Below, one piece after another: positions 13,297 to 26,115 of a stretch of DNA of 64,000 nucleotides; the stretch's first letter is position 1, and every line of letters begins with the position of its first letter. The stretch covers positions 144,719,266 through 144,783,265 of the forward strand of contig OY754329.1 of assembly GCA_963573305.1 (NCBI GenBank). The letters are read 5' to 3'. Position numbers and translations under genes: made by a program. The notes beneath the pieces are model-generated. The model was given only the letters and a program-made list of their open reading frames with translations. It made no database searches and had not been told where the DNA came from. This stretch comes from Pyrrhosoma nymphula (Eukaryota > Arthropoda > Insecta > Odonata > Coenagrionidae).

Positions 13297-14306
13297 GCCC
13301 GTACACTGTGTTGTTTTTATTCTCTCCTCCCTTCCTCTTCGCTACTCCCCGTAATGCTTGGCGCGCGTCTCATTGTTTCCGTTCGAGGGGGCGCGCTTTG
13401 CATTGTCCCGTAGCTTTAAAGAAAATGGAGAGTCGGAAGGGGTTGGGGGGAGTGCGGGGGGGGGGCTGCATGGTAAGGGGAAGTCGCACAAGGGGAAAGG
13501 GGTCCCTTGTTTTATAATTATTATTTTTTTGTGATGGAGCTTCATGGGTAAAATAAGAACGAGCAGGAAGTGTTAGTGAGTAGTTATATGGGGGGAAGGA
13601 GATTTTTTTTATTTAAGCGAGAGTAGGAGGGTGAAATATTGGGCGGGAGTCAGAGAAGTCACGTGGAGGAGGCAAACTTGAAGGAAAAGATTACAGAGTT
13701 TTTTATAAAATATTTTTTTTTGTTGTTTTTTTTTTCAGTTTTAGGGGTGTGGGCATCAGGAGAAGGATGCTTTATAATTTTTAAACTCCGATTTTTCGAG
13801 ACGAGAGATTTTTTTAAGCTCCCGGTACGAGGCGCGGAGAGGAGAATGAAGGAGTCGGGAGAATATTTCACGTGCGTGGGCAATCTTTACCTTGTTTCGG
13901 AAGACCAGATGTGATGGGCGAAGAAAAAATGATGAGTAGTTGAGAGTCCCGAGCTGGTTTCGTCTACTAAACCTGGGATTGTAATTCGACGTTTTGATTC
14001 CCGTGCTGAACGATTGTCGTTAAGATTTCAGACCTTTTGGTGCCACGTGATTGAGCTTAAACAGCCTACTGAAATCCCCGTGATAAGATGCAAGTGTGAA
14101 GTTGAAATATTTTTGTCCCTCTGCTATTCGCGAATTAACTTGGATGCCCCATTTCACGTCGTCGCGATTTTTTTTGTCTCGGACGATTCTGGTAGTCAGT
14201 ATGCCCCTGTGATCCCGATAAGCCATTGGCTTGTCGTCAGATTTCTCAGGTGCTGAACCACCAGAACTTGACAGAAAAACCTATTGCTCTGGGCCTGGGA
14301 AAAACC

Positions 14307-14377
14307 GACCCAGGCGGGACTCGAACCCGCGATCCTCGGATTACAAGGCGAGGACTTGACCCCGCCGCCACCGGGTC
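14307..14377 (-). repeat. tRNA-like sequence (tRNA pseudogene or SINE head)
   Basis: On the minus strand a 7-bp acceptor-like stem (GACCCGG with CTGGGTC, one G-T pair) encloses a perfect T arm, GCGGG-TTCGAGT-CCCGC, which contains the pol III B box GGTTCGAGTCC. A 5-bp stem CCTCG/CGAGG stands where the anticodon arm should be, but it closes a ten-base loop (with TTGTAA inside) instead of seven, and the D arm does not fold normally. This argues against a working tRNA. It may be a decayed tRNA gene or the head of a tRNA-derived SINE; I did not find a clear SINE body or A-rich tail. Confidence 0.5.
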
Positions 14378-15067
14378 CGGCGTTATTATTTTATGCATAA
14401 TTTTATGGAATACTGTTTTAAAACTTATCTTTACCATTCCTGGATCATCCATTCGATTGAACATAAGCATGAAACTATCATTTATTATACTACATTCAAA
14501 TTTTTATACTTGAGGAAACTGTGACACACTAATTTTCCCTAGCACACAAACTAAGTTCTCTTACGTGCAAGTCGATGCAGAAGAAAACTCAACAATTGGA
14601 TTTTGATATAAAAACAATATAAATATGTCTAGTAAAAGTGCTTTCTCCTAACCATCCATTCGATGTATTCCCGATTCTATTACCCTGAACTTTTCGTCTG
14701 GATGTTGCCCATTTAGTTGTATCCAAGATTTGGTGAGCTTTCTGGGCGTTGTTTGCATTCTTTGCTCGAAAGCTCCCGCCTTTCAACGCGCCCAAATACC
14801 GCATCACCCCGGAGCTCACGTGATTTTGACATCCGTGATTGGCATGTCGGTGCGCCAAAGATTTGGCGAAATTTTTGTCCGAACGTTCGTGTGTTTGGCG
14901 ACCGTTTTTTTGCGAAAGCAAAACTTTTTAAAAAAAATTGAAATTGCGATATTACGCTCTCTTATTTATTTCATATTTTGCATGGGCCGAGGTTTTTTAG
15001 CCTCTAGCCTTTCCCGTGATATATTTCGCTGACTGACGTTCTCGTTTCTCTCTTTCTCTCCCTGCAG

Positions 15068-15125
15068 GCAAAGCTCTTGGAGACTTCCCACGCATGGCTC
15101 GGCGCCTCCACATCCTCCATCACGG
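15068..15125 (+). CDS. lov: Shared internal exon of the Psq transcription factor
   Basis: A 58-base exon with a pyrimidine-rich acceptor ending CCCTGCAG before 15068 and a near-consensus donor (CGG then GTAAGT) after 15125. Only the frame beginning at the first base fits the downstream exons. It encodes 19 residues, AKLLETSHAWLGASTSSIT, plus one base. That spare G combines with AT at 20537 or AC at 28704; both make Asp and both keep the frame open. This agreement at two independent sites is strong evidence that the exon is real. It should sit in the linker between an upstream BTB domain, outside the window, and the alternative DNA-binding exons. I see no domain in the peptide. The symbol lov is a recollection of the family, not a search result. 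Confidence 0.75.
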
Positions 15126-18100
15126 GTAAGTTTTCGGGCGGAACCGTGTAGCGCCAAACCGCCTCCGACTTTGGGAAATTTATTGGGATAAAACAGAGAG
15201 CCCTGCCGAGTTTACGGGGAAGGGTTGTGGGGACGAATGTCCCCGCTCCCTCTCCCCGCCCCTGCGAATCCCTTACCCCCTCCCCTGCATATCCCTTCCC
15301 CGAAAAACCTTGGTGATTCCTTGTCCAAACAAACACACTCGCGAGTCAGCAACATCGTCGCTCTTTCATCTTCACTTGTTTCCCCTATTTGTTCATCCCG
15401 CATTGTGTCATTTTTCCGCGCTCATGAATTTTTAGTGACTCTCCGTGCACGTATTTATTCGTGTTAGTCTGTGTGTGTAAGTACTTGAGTTGAATGATGT
15501 TAAGAAGCCGAGGCGCCATTTGGGGAGGCCAGGGTATGACTCCCTCCTTAAACGTATGAATTGAAAAATTAATAAAACGAGAAATACTAATGCTGCTACA
15601 AGTGTAAGAGCTTTACTTTTCACTTTTTCAGTAATACTTCGCTCACTCTTATACGCTCTACAAATTAAATTTTCGGGTTCAATTTTGCGTAAGAAGTGCT
15701 CTTATAAATCGATGCCTCTTCAGTAAGAGTTTTAAAAAAATACTTGCAATGGGGATTGTGTGTCGAAACAAATTCCTAATCCTTATTCCTCGCCCTGTCA
15801 AGGAATCCACCCCCATCCTGGCATCTAAAATACATGCCCCCCCCCACAAGCCCCTCGTCCACCCCTGCCATACATCTCCCCTATGGCGACCTCCTCTCGT
15901 TGCATCGCAAAGTTTCGCGTGCGCGCGTCCTTCTCCCCCTCGCCACCCACTCCTCCATCTTGTCACGCTTGTAACCCCCCCCCCCACTCGGGAGATAAAA
16001 ATAACCTCCCCATACCATTCTCTTAAAAACATACTCTTCCTCCTCATCATTACGCGCTCCATTTTCGGCGATCCCTCGCACTTCACGCTCTCCCGCCCCT
16101 CATCCCCTTCCCCCTCATTCCCTGCCCCCCTCCCCCCCGCTTCCTTGAAAGCCTTCCTCCTCCTCCTTCAGGGGTAGGTACCGTCCCGACTCCCGCGCGA
16201 GTTTCGCGTGGTTACGTGACGCCAACGGTCGTTCTTTTGTTTCCCTGGGTTCGCTGTTGATTTTTTTTCCGAGGAGCTGATTCTCGCAATCCAAGCCTTT
16301 TGCTCTCGAACCTTATTCTTTTTGCCCCTTTGCCTACCGTTCCGCTCAACAACCCCCCCCCCCCCTTTCCCCCGAACCTCCCTCACTTGTACCTCACCCC
16401 TTAAATCAGCCCTCCCTGCCGAGCCCTTCTCTCACCTCCGCCCTCCACCCTCGCGGTAGCGATAAGAAAGAGGTCATAATTCACAGTGGCACTTTGTTTA
16501 TGGCGCCTCACCGCCTCCAATCAATTTTAGTGTCCATCCCCTTGACCCCCTCCCCCCCGCCCCCCCGCCCCCTTTCCACCCCCGCCCCCTCTCCCCCGCG
16601 CCACCCCAGCCGAGTCGTTCATCCTCCTCAACTGAGCTTTCTCCCCATCCCGTAAATCTCGGCCTCAAAAGAAACCCACCCCTTGACCGCCCTCCCGTCT
16701 CACCACCTCAATAACGTCACACGTACTAGCGTAACCAACCTTCGTGCATTCCCACTGCTTTAGAGTTACAGGCGTAACTCTGTGCTTCCCTTTTCAAGAA
16801 TTGCAACGAACTAGTGGAAAGCAAGCGCTTTTATTTCAAGCCAAATTAGAATTCCCACATCCGGGAGATCTATTACCATGTTCGCAATGGTTTAAAAAGC
16901 ATTCTACATTCCTTTCAATGTGTTAAACAAGAGAGCATTAAGACGACCTCCATTTAAGCCGTGTCCAAGCTCGCCAGTTACGTACCTAAATCAGGAAATT
17001 TAGGGAGGACGTCATCTTGAAGTGTCCAAACTCGTTAGGCAGCATAAGGGAGCGGATTTGGGCAGCCAAATCGCTAGCCAGATTTAGGGTACAAGTAGTC
17101 CTTCCTAAATCTGCCACCATTTTGAAATTCCCATTATTCCGAGTGGTAAAAACGTGAAAACTAGTGGAATGAGTGGAACTACAGTAAATATGGCGGGGAG
17201 GTAATTTGTTTTGAATAGAAAGGCGAAATGGATTTGAATCGAAAGGCCTCCGGAAACCTTTCCTCCGCTACATTCAATTCCCCCGAGCATTTCGGTTCTT
17301 GCAGAATAGGGGTTGGAAGGGCGAAACTGGGATATAACGCTCTCCATCCACAGCCCACCCTCTCTGACTCGCTTGTAATATCACGTTTCTCTCTCTATCC
17401 CTTTCTCCCCTTGTATAATTTTCTCTGCCGACCGGTAAAAATAAAATGCCCAAATCTCACATCTTCCTCGCGATTCCTGCCACCATCTCTAATGCATAGC
17501 TCCCTCCCTCCGCTGTGACTTCTCGCTTCCTTTCTTGCCACCGAATTCAGTTTTGGCTTTCCATGGACGTCCACCCTTCCTAGTCCTCAATTATTCCTGC
17601 TCATAGAATAAAGAAGAGTATAGAGGGAATATGGCAAGGTAGCACGGGGGAATATCGAAGCCAATAAAATGCGACAATTGGTCGTGTTGAATGGAACATT
17701 TGTTCAGTTAATGCGCCGAAAACATAGTATTGATAGCGGAAACGTCGCGGCTCCGCATTGTTTTATCTATAAAAATGCGCAATAGAAAAATTTGAAAAGT
17801 ATCAATGCATTATTTTGTAAAATTTATGAACAAATTGCACGCGACAGCCATATTCAGCGAAGCATTGTTCGCAAAAAAACAGGCTTCACTTTCGTGCGTC
17901 AAGACGCCATCTTCCCTCTTCTTTAATCTATGTCCCTGTTCTCCTAGGTTTCCGGGCTCTCTGCATATCTGATCAATGAATTGTTCTTGGCTTAATTTTA
18001 ACTTTGAACCGCACTTTGGCTCCTTTGATAATCGTCGGGAGTCCTTGCTACTAACTTGGTGCTTGATGTTGGTGGTGGTTTTTTGACACTGTGGCCTATC

Positions 18101-20536
18101 CTGAACAAGTCATTTCCTGCCTGATGTTTGTTGAAAAGTAATCCTTGGGGTATGAGTTGTATTACAGTCTGTGCTGTGGCCAACATTTTTCTGTTGTGGT
18201 ACCCATCTGGGATTATTGGTTAAGGCAATTGAAAGTGTTTCTGCTTCAAAATGTGTTAGTCTAAAAGCGATATAAATTCACTTACATGGTGAATTTAGTG
18301 CCACTCATTTATGAGGGAATGAATACCCTTCATGCTGTTCCATGGGAAAACAAATAAGATACACAGACTTCTACTAAGTGGGTATTGGTGAGCCAATTAT
18401 CATAAAACTGGACAAATAAATTATAAAGCCTGTTTCTCTCGTCTCTAAACATTCAGTTGTATATGATGTAATGTTTTGTTTTTGATAAGGTGTTTTTAGT
18501 AATATATAGAAATTTAACTAGAGAATATTATCTTGGATTTGTTGTTTGAATTAATCCTTTTCAGTGTTGTTATTTTTATCGTTGCTGCTGTGATTACGGG
18601 AAATAATTATAAATATACCATTTAAACTATATTCTCTCCAAGATTAAGGGAACTTTAATTCTAAAATTCTTAAGGTTAGAAAAAGATCTCACTGTAATTC
18701 ATCTGTGCCATGTATTTGTTTGCTTCAAATGTAATTTCATCTTTATGTTTTTCCATGCTTTTTATTATGATTACTTTCCTGTTTTGATGAATCACTTTCT
18801 AAATTTCTCTACGGATTAATTGTAGCATATCTGTCATCTTGAATTCAATTGTATTTTTGCAATTTCAAAAGAAGAATTCAATTATTTTCACTTATTATTA
18901 TTTTTTAATCAGTCAAGATATTTAATTTGTTAAAAACATATTGTAAACATGGCCAGTCTGACGCTCTCGAGAGAGTATTTTTTAATAATTATTACGTAAA
19001 TACCTTCTAAATTACATGAATAACCTGGTGAAAATTCATTTTGGGCATTGGATTTAATTCAAAAAATTTTCCTTGCAGAGGAGTTATTACTACATATAAG
19101 TATTAACTTTATGACATTGCTGAAGTTTTTTAATGTAGGTGATGGAGCAAATTAATGTTTTTAGTTTTCGATTGTTCCATTTCTTGAAGTCTTATCATAA
19201 TTATTCCTGAAAGCTTTTTTTATTTGTTTTTACAAATATTGTTAAAAGAACACCAATGGGAAGGTTCTTGTGGATGCTACTTTCAAAATTCGCCTATTGT
19301 TGAAAATGAATTTTATTTCATCCAAGAATTAATTATATGATATATAGATGATATATAGAAAAAATAATGTTTTCTACAAAAAATAATGTATCCATGAAAT
19401 GAGTTTTTTTCATGTAGTTGTAGGATTTGTATTTGGTAGCTTTATATGTAATGCGCTGTATTTCTGTATCCAACTGGTTCTCTGGAAGTTATTGCATTAA
19501 TTAGCAAGAGAATACATTTGCATCTGTAATTGATAGCTTTCATAGGTTAGGTAATATTCATAGTATTGTTGTTGTTTAACCAGATTTTACTTTCAGCGCA
19601 GGAACTGACGTTTGATCATTATTTTGGATTTTATTTACTCATTCATGTGTAGCCTTTATCCATTCAAATTTTATATGTTTTGCTTGGCGTAGAACTTGAG
19701 ATGTAAGTGAAATGGTTCATTGCATTTTGCTGTCTACTTATGTGGTTTCTGCATGTGTATTTCTAAATTCTGTTAATTGCGTCTTTGGACAGTCGTGCAT
19801 GAATATCTTGGGTCAATGTTTAATTGCGTGTATCTGAGTAAAAAAAAGCAAAATGAGTCGCATATTTTACCAGACTGATGCATAGAGCAGAAATGCTATT
19901 TTTTAGGGAAATATTTACAGCACTTGAATTTCATAACAATCAGTGGTTGTTTAAGATTACAAAAAAATTTATTATTAGAGTTGAAATTGATGTATGAAGT
20001 TATACCTGCCTTAGTACACCTATCTACAACTCTTCAAAGAATTAGTATTGATCATGAAATGCCTGTTGATTTTAATTTTGAATGGCAACATGGCTGTGTT
20101 TATAAAGTCATTAGTAAACAAATCAAAATAACTGGAATGCCTTACTGAACATATAGTATTGATTCTTTGTAAGGGACCAGTTTTAGTTACAAGGAAATAT
20201 TTTAAAGCCCAAGGTATTTAATTAAAAATTTTAGGAAGGAATTTTGTTAATTAACAGGTATCATATTAATCTGGTCGACATTGAAGGCTGTAAAGACAGG
20301 GATAGCAGGCTTCTTGTTATGGTGGATTAATAATTACCTATCCGCTCTTTCATTTTCTTATTTTGCTCAGCCATTATTCAAAAACACCATTTTGCTTTGT
20401 CAGGATTTTTTTTTTGCTGGGAAGATTTCAAACCTCTGTATTTATTGTTGATTTTTCCTGTAAACCATTATTATTTCACCTTTTATCCTCTTAGACAGTA
20501 GATTTTTAGTTCCTCTTTTGTTTTTGTGTTTCTTAG
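15126..20536 (+). other. Intron between the shared exon and terminal exon A
   Basis: Bounded by GTAAGT and a TTTCTTAG acceptor. It begins with pyrimidine-rich, GC-rich DNA (tract at about 15760-16720, with C runs near 15975, 16350 and 16550). Composition changes to AT-rich near 17.6-18 kb and stays so. I recognise no gene or transposon in it. Confidence 0.6.
15760..16720 (+). repeat. C-rich pyrimidine tract inside the intron
   Basis: The + strand is dominated by C and T with several runs of C. Open frames on both strands here are Pro/Ser-rich or Arg/Gly-rich shadows of the composition. Confidence 0.65.
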
Positions 20537-20991
20537 ATTGCCCAGCTCTCTGGAAACTGAAAGCGCCCGCCTGGACGCAAGATCAACTTCAGGAAGCAAT
20601 ACGTGCTGTAGTCACTCAGAAGATGCGATTCACCCAGGCTTCTGCCCGTTTTGGCATTCCCAAGGGAACTTTGTATGATAATATTCTTGGAAAGTCTAAG
20701 CGAATGATGGTGCTGGAAGAAGCAGGACTAACTAGTGATGAGGAGAAGGCAGTCTTAGAATACTGTTGTCAGACTTCAATTTTACCATATAATCGAAGGA
20801 CAAAAAAATCACTGGCAGCAGTAGTTAATTTTGTTGAGAAGTTGAGGCAGGAGCGCGACCCAGATTTCCACTTTACTGGCCTCTCCGGTTTCCGATGGTG
20901 GTGGGCTTTCTGTAAAAAACATGGAATTGTGTCCCTTTACTTTGATCCCAATTCGACACCGCCTCCATCAGATGGAGAACAGATAGACTAA
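20537..20991 (+). CDS. lov: Alternative terminal exon A with a Psq (pipsqueak) DNA-binding domain
   Basis: The exon follows a TTTCTTAG acceptor and completes the phase-1 codon left by exon 15068-15125; it adds about 151 residues and ends at TAA (20989-20991). The first ~55 residues form a Psq helix-turn-helix: AWTQDQLQEAIRAVV, then TQASARFGIPKGTLYDNIL, the family pattern in which a helix, a turn and GIP.GTL precede the recognition helix. A second conserved-looking block follows, with TSDEEKAVLEYC, PYNRRTKKSLAAVV and a Trp-rich FRWWWAFCKKHGIVSLYF, then a Pro-rich end. Psq domains bind DNA directly, so the product should be a nuclear transcription factor. The in-frame stop makes this a last exon, an alternative to the exons from 28704 onward. 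The joined partial product is about 170 residues within the window. The family assignment is firm; lov specifically is a best guess. Confidence 0.8.
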
Positions 20992-23900
20992 GCGTTTTTG
21001 TATGTAGAAGCTTTCCTGATAGTTCCTCAATATAATGCACAACTCCCCAGAATAGTGCACACTGTCACTAGGGCAGCAAATGTTTATCTGCGATTACAAA
21101 AACGTTGAGCAGATAAAACCTGTTGGTCAATTGTAATGTATTCATCTGTGTTGATTGGAATTTATAGAGTATATTGTTTCCCACCCAGAAGTTGCATCAG
21201 GATATGTACTGCATTAATGTTGCTCAGGTGTTGTGCACTTTGTGCCTATACCCCTCGTATCTTACCATTATTTGGTGCAGCCTACTTTCACGTCTATTAT
21301 TTTCCTGCTATTCCAGAGTCCTTTCAATGAATATTAACGTACGGCTTTGAGTTTGTGACCTAATTTTGCATGGTGCCATTAGGAGAAAGGAATATTTTCC
21401 CCAAGTGATTGTGGCCACTGCGATTGTAAGCAAATATTTAGCATTAACACAATTCCTCCAACGTGCTACTTATTTTCTCATATAAATTATGAGCCAGTTT
21501 CAGATTACTTTAACTACTTTACTCAAGTGAGTTTTGGGTCACACATTATAACTCCTTTGGTATGACATTCCTGTTAGCATTTATTTTATAGGTGCCTATT
21601 GAGTGTTATGAATTTGTCATAAAATAATCTCAGTCCCTTTATTATTTTATTATAGTGTCTGCACTTTTTAGAGCAAATATTTTTTTAATGGTTTGTCATC
21701 TGATGTAGGTTGAATGCACATAAAGAGTTAAGACTGTTAACATGCATTTCAGTGCCAAGATCAGTGAAGGGACTAATTGTAAGTTTCATTGAAATTGTTC
21801 TGGGAAGCTGTCCTGCCTCAGTGATATGCCTGGTTACATACACATACCTCAGGAAAATGCAATGTTGATGCACGTTTATGCCAGTGTTCAATTTGCATAT
21901 TTGAATAGACACTATATGTGCTTTGAAAATCCCTCATTTAATGTGATTGAGATGCTCAACTTGCGGCCCATGCTCCCTTTAATGATCACCAGTGGTAGTG
22001 ATTTTATTTAGCTTGCATGTTTGCTAACCATATGGACCATTTATTCAACCGTGGAAGTGAGTATGGTGACTGTAATATATTAAGACAGTTATGCTGAGCA
22101 ATGTTTTAGGCGGAGTATGCTCATGATGAGTGGATAAGTGGAAATGTGATAATCTTGAACATTTTTCAAATATATTAGATTTGACTTTTTGTATCCAATG
22201 CCAAAACATTGAACAAAATTGTAGTGAATATTAATTGGCATTACTTTCAAGTGCTAAATTATCTATGCAGGGACTGTGATGGAAGAATCACTAAAAATGC
22301 AAAACTGTTACAATAACTGAATCATAGTGCTACATTAATGTTGGTGTGTCTAAGCTTGTTATGTTCATTTTCTGGGCATTTTGCAATCACCCTTTTTGGA
22401 TGTGGCATGTATATTGAAGTTGTCAATTGTATGTAGTTCAGAGTTAGGTTTCAGATATTTTCTCCATGTTGAACAATTTGGTTTGATTAGTTTGACATGT
22501 CATTGTTAAAGTTTTAGAATTATATCTTTATCCAGCTGTTAAAAAATTTTGATATTTGATGCCAGTTTGTCATTGGTGATTAAGTAAATGGTAATTTACC
22601 TCTTATCATTTCAACTCACTCTTACTCTTACTGATATGGTTTATCTAATCAATCCTAATGTTTTCATAAAGCTATGTCCTTATTTTTTATATTAATTTGT
22701 CTTTTGATAAGCCACATGGCATAAATTGATGCCAAGCATATGGTATACAATCTTTTATGTAAGGGTACGGTTCCATACTTTCATTCAAGCATAGAAATTT
22801 ATGCTTTATATAAAATATTCATCTAAAATAGTTTAACCAATGATGAGGAATAGAGAAGGAATTAATTAAGTTATGTGATTGAACAAAAGTTTACTTTCAT
22901 AAAGTTTCTCCCCTGTTTACCTTCCTAAAGTTGAATCCCTATAAGAATCCCTTTGTATGCTAGTATTCTGGAAATGCATATATGGCAGAGTTGAAAATTT
23001 GAGCAGTTATAAACCATATTTAGTTTTCATATATTTCCTGACTTGAAATATCTGATGATTTTTGCGTAAAAGCTTGTGAAATAATTTATTCACGAATTGG
23101 TTAGTTGAATTGTTTTATAGTGAAATGTTAGTGAAACTTAATTCATCATTGCATTGAGATGGAAATATAGCATCACCATGTATTATGTATCTGAGAAGAG
23201 TCTGAGGTCATATTAGGTAGGAGCAAGATTAGCAGACTTCCTACTACAATATGGGTCCATACTAGGCTTTGGCCGCAGTGGGCATTTTTGTAGGGTAATT
23301 TTATCCCTGCATGACTGCTGCTAGGAAAACATTTCAAGGACGTTACTCCATCTGTTTGATCGAATGATAAGTCATGGTTCTCTGCGAGTCTTTTGTCAAG
23401 AGCAGACCAATGTCATTGCTAAGCTTCTCTCCTCACCTTATCTTTCCCTATGATTCTAATACCTATCCTTCTATTCTAAGGGACTGATTCACATCAGAAA
23501 GATTTTAATTACATGAATGATTAAAAATAGTCCTCATCTAATTCTGATATCACACTACAATACTTTTCATCCCTATGCCAGGCTGAAAAAAAACTGTTTG
23601 TCTTACATTGTACGTATCAAAAATGGAAACCCAGTGTGGAAAATGTTTTCCAAATTTTAAGGACAAGAATTTTGACCTAGATAATTAACTATTCTGTTAC
23701 CTACATTCATGATCTCCTCTTTTCAGTTGTTATTAGTGGCACAATTGTTTTGGATTGTGCAGGGAAAATTTTTATTGATTTAAAGGAAGCAACATTCATA
23801 GCTAGGGATTATAACTAATGGATCTCTTGTAAAACCTGAACAAAGACTTAGAAATTTTTCCAGCTGATGAGTATTGTCTCAAAAGATGAACATTCAATTT

Positions 23901-25300
23901 GCTCAATGTTTGCACATATTTGCCTTTTCCTCTCTTCATGAATTATTGAAATAGGCTCCACTGTGAGCTCTAGTGAAAATTCAAATTATAATATTAATTG
24001 CTTTATCTTGGTCAGACTTTTTGAGAGCTGTATGACAGTTAAGGGTAAAGTTGTCAAATCGTGGCTTCTTTTGACTGAAGATAGTGTTCACAAACCATAG
24101 TTAGTTAGTTTAGTAGAGAAGTCACCTTAGTTTTTGGAACCAAAGTTTGCCATGATAATCATTTTTGTCATGCCCAGTATGTGGTACAATCATTTTTTGC
24201 CATCACGCACAACATACTGTATAGCGAATACCTTGATAGGCAGAACCTGAGTCAGCATTATCTGGGTTAGTCTTCAAGGGCACTACCCTGATGCCAATGA
24301 GGCCATATCTAAGAAGTTTGAAAGGACTTCTTGCTCCTTATGTTACGATGTTAGGCAAGGAAATATGCATTTGTTAATGATTTGCACTATGAAAAAAAAT
24401 CTAGTTAGTTATTTAGTTTGTCTTCAAAAACTTTAATGGAACAACTATAGTATTAATTGGCAGCTTAAGTGAACTATCAGTTTTTGAAGACTATCCCCTG
24501 AATACAGGGTGCATACATAATTTTTTTGAGAGTAAGAGTGAGTAAATGATTCATGGGTAACTAATTGTTCCTGTAGTCTCATATCTTAAAAAACTGCTCT
24601 TCTGTTTTTATTTTCAAACTTTTTTATCTTCCCAAAAGTTATTTAGCATGTTTTTTCAACATGTTTTAATTTATAGTCTCAATATTTTTCTCTATGTTTT
24701 TAATTTTGGTTGCATCTGAATGATTTATTGGTACAATGCGTATTTTTTTAATGTTGGACAACAATTGTTGTCATGTTCATTGCCTTTTATTCAGGCGGTC
24801 AACCAAGTGGACAATTAACTGTGATTTCAGGGTTTTCCTGCAAGATTGTTTCATTAGAAATGAAATATTCAAAATATTGTGAACATATATATTTCATGAA
24901 ATACTCAAAATGACAAATTTTCCAATTTAAAGTGTCGAGGGTAAAGTTAATCATTTTCATATGAATTTTTCTGGACTGCAATCTCTCTGTAAATGATTAT
25001 TGTCATTTATGGCTAGAATAAAAAGAATTGCAGTTTATTTTTGTAATTGCGGGTTTACAAGAGGTTCTCTTGTGGTTAAAATTTGAGATGCCAAAATCTT
25101 GCATTTTTTTGAAAAGTAAATCTATGCTTGTTTTGTCTTTATTAATTTGCAATGTAGTGTATTTGTATAATAAGATTTCATGAAGTGAAATTTGCCAAAC
25201 ACAAGCTCTGAACTGTACTATTAAGTGCCAAATGGTGTAATAAATGTTTGATAGTTGTCATTCCATTTTAAATAACATTAAGGAGCAATACAGAATGTCA
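20992..25300 (+). other. Possible long 3' UTR of isoform A, otherwise intron
   Basis: AT-rich DNA after the exon A stop with no recognised gene or transposon. No AATAAA occurs in the first stretch after the stop. The first good candidates I noticed are at about 25017 and 25239, which would imply a 3' UTR of about 4 kb. For isoform B the same DNA is intron. Transcript 3' ends are not known from sequence alone. Confidence 0.3.
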
Positions 25301-26115
25301 CTTGCGTGATTTTGACTCATGATCATTCTTAAAAATAAATTTTTGTGAATATAGTTTTTGTTTATATTTTTTCATTTGAGCCATCTTGCATTTTATTGCC
25401 AAAAATTTCATTTTAGGTATTCACCAAATCCTGTTTCTCCTCATTCGAATCAGCTTTCACTATAGTCAATGACTAGCATTTGTAATTATGTGTTTAGGAA
25501 GTTTTTTTGAGAAATTGATTTTGAGGCTTATTCTGCACACTTTTTTCTTCCCCTGTGCTGTCATACTCATTTTGCATTTATGCTATATGTATATTTTTTT
25601 ATTTTTTCAAAACTCCACAAAGATATGCACACCATAGGTACTTAATTTCCATTGCCATTTAATGCTGCCTCCTCTACAGCATTTATGTTTATTCAAACAT
25701 TTTTACTGCAGTGGCTTGAGATTTGTGCTGCTAGTTTTGCTTCCTATGTTTTGCACAGAACTGACCAAATGAAATAATACTTTAAAAGAGCATGTAATGC
25801 AGTAATTATTGAGGGACTTAGTTTGAACCATTGATGTGTTTGATAAAATTAAAATGTCTGGTGAGGAGTGAAACTGTGGTGATGATGTATAATGATCATT
25901 TTGCTAACTATCATGTGATCACGTGTAGACATTATATTATACGTCAGGGAAGATCAATTAGTGAATTGTAGTTCTGCCTTTGGGCAGGCCCATACATAGT
26001 GGCTCTCCATGCTTCCTAAGTCTGTGCCAGTCTCTTGCTGGTGTGGCACTTTCCTTAAAACTTCAGGTAGATAGTTCTTTGTACGACTTGGTGTTTTCCC
26101 GGCAGATAACAAATG

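Larger units (their letters stand above)
1..15067. other. Gene-poor region, probably intron of the Psq gene
   Basis: I see no convincing coding exon here. Open frames in this stretch are compositional: Pro/Ser/Leu-rich on the + strand and Arg/Gly/Glu-rich on the - strand, as expected from pyrimidine tracts. The first supported exon (15068) starts in phase 0 behind a strong acceptor, so an upstream coding exon must exist. No BTB-domain exon is visible here, so this stretch is most simply intron, although an internal promoter cannot be excluded. A GC-rich, CpG-containing patch near 3720-3990 is the best place to look for one. Other contents are listed separately: two non-LTR fragments, a hammerhead-like motif, a tRNA-like sequence and simple repeats. 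Confidence 0.5.

Noticed and set aside
1..15067. A BTB-domain exon for the Psq gene
   Set aside because: Looked for on both strands and not seen; it probably lies upstream of the window.
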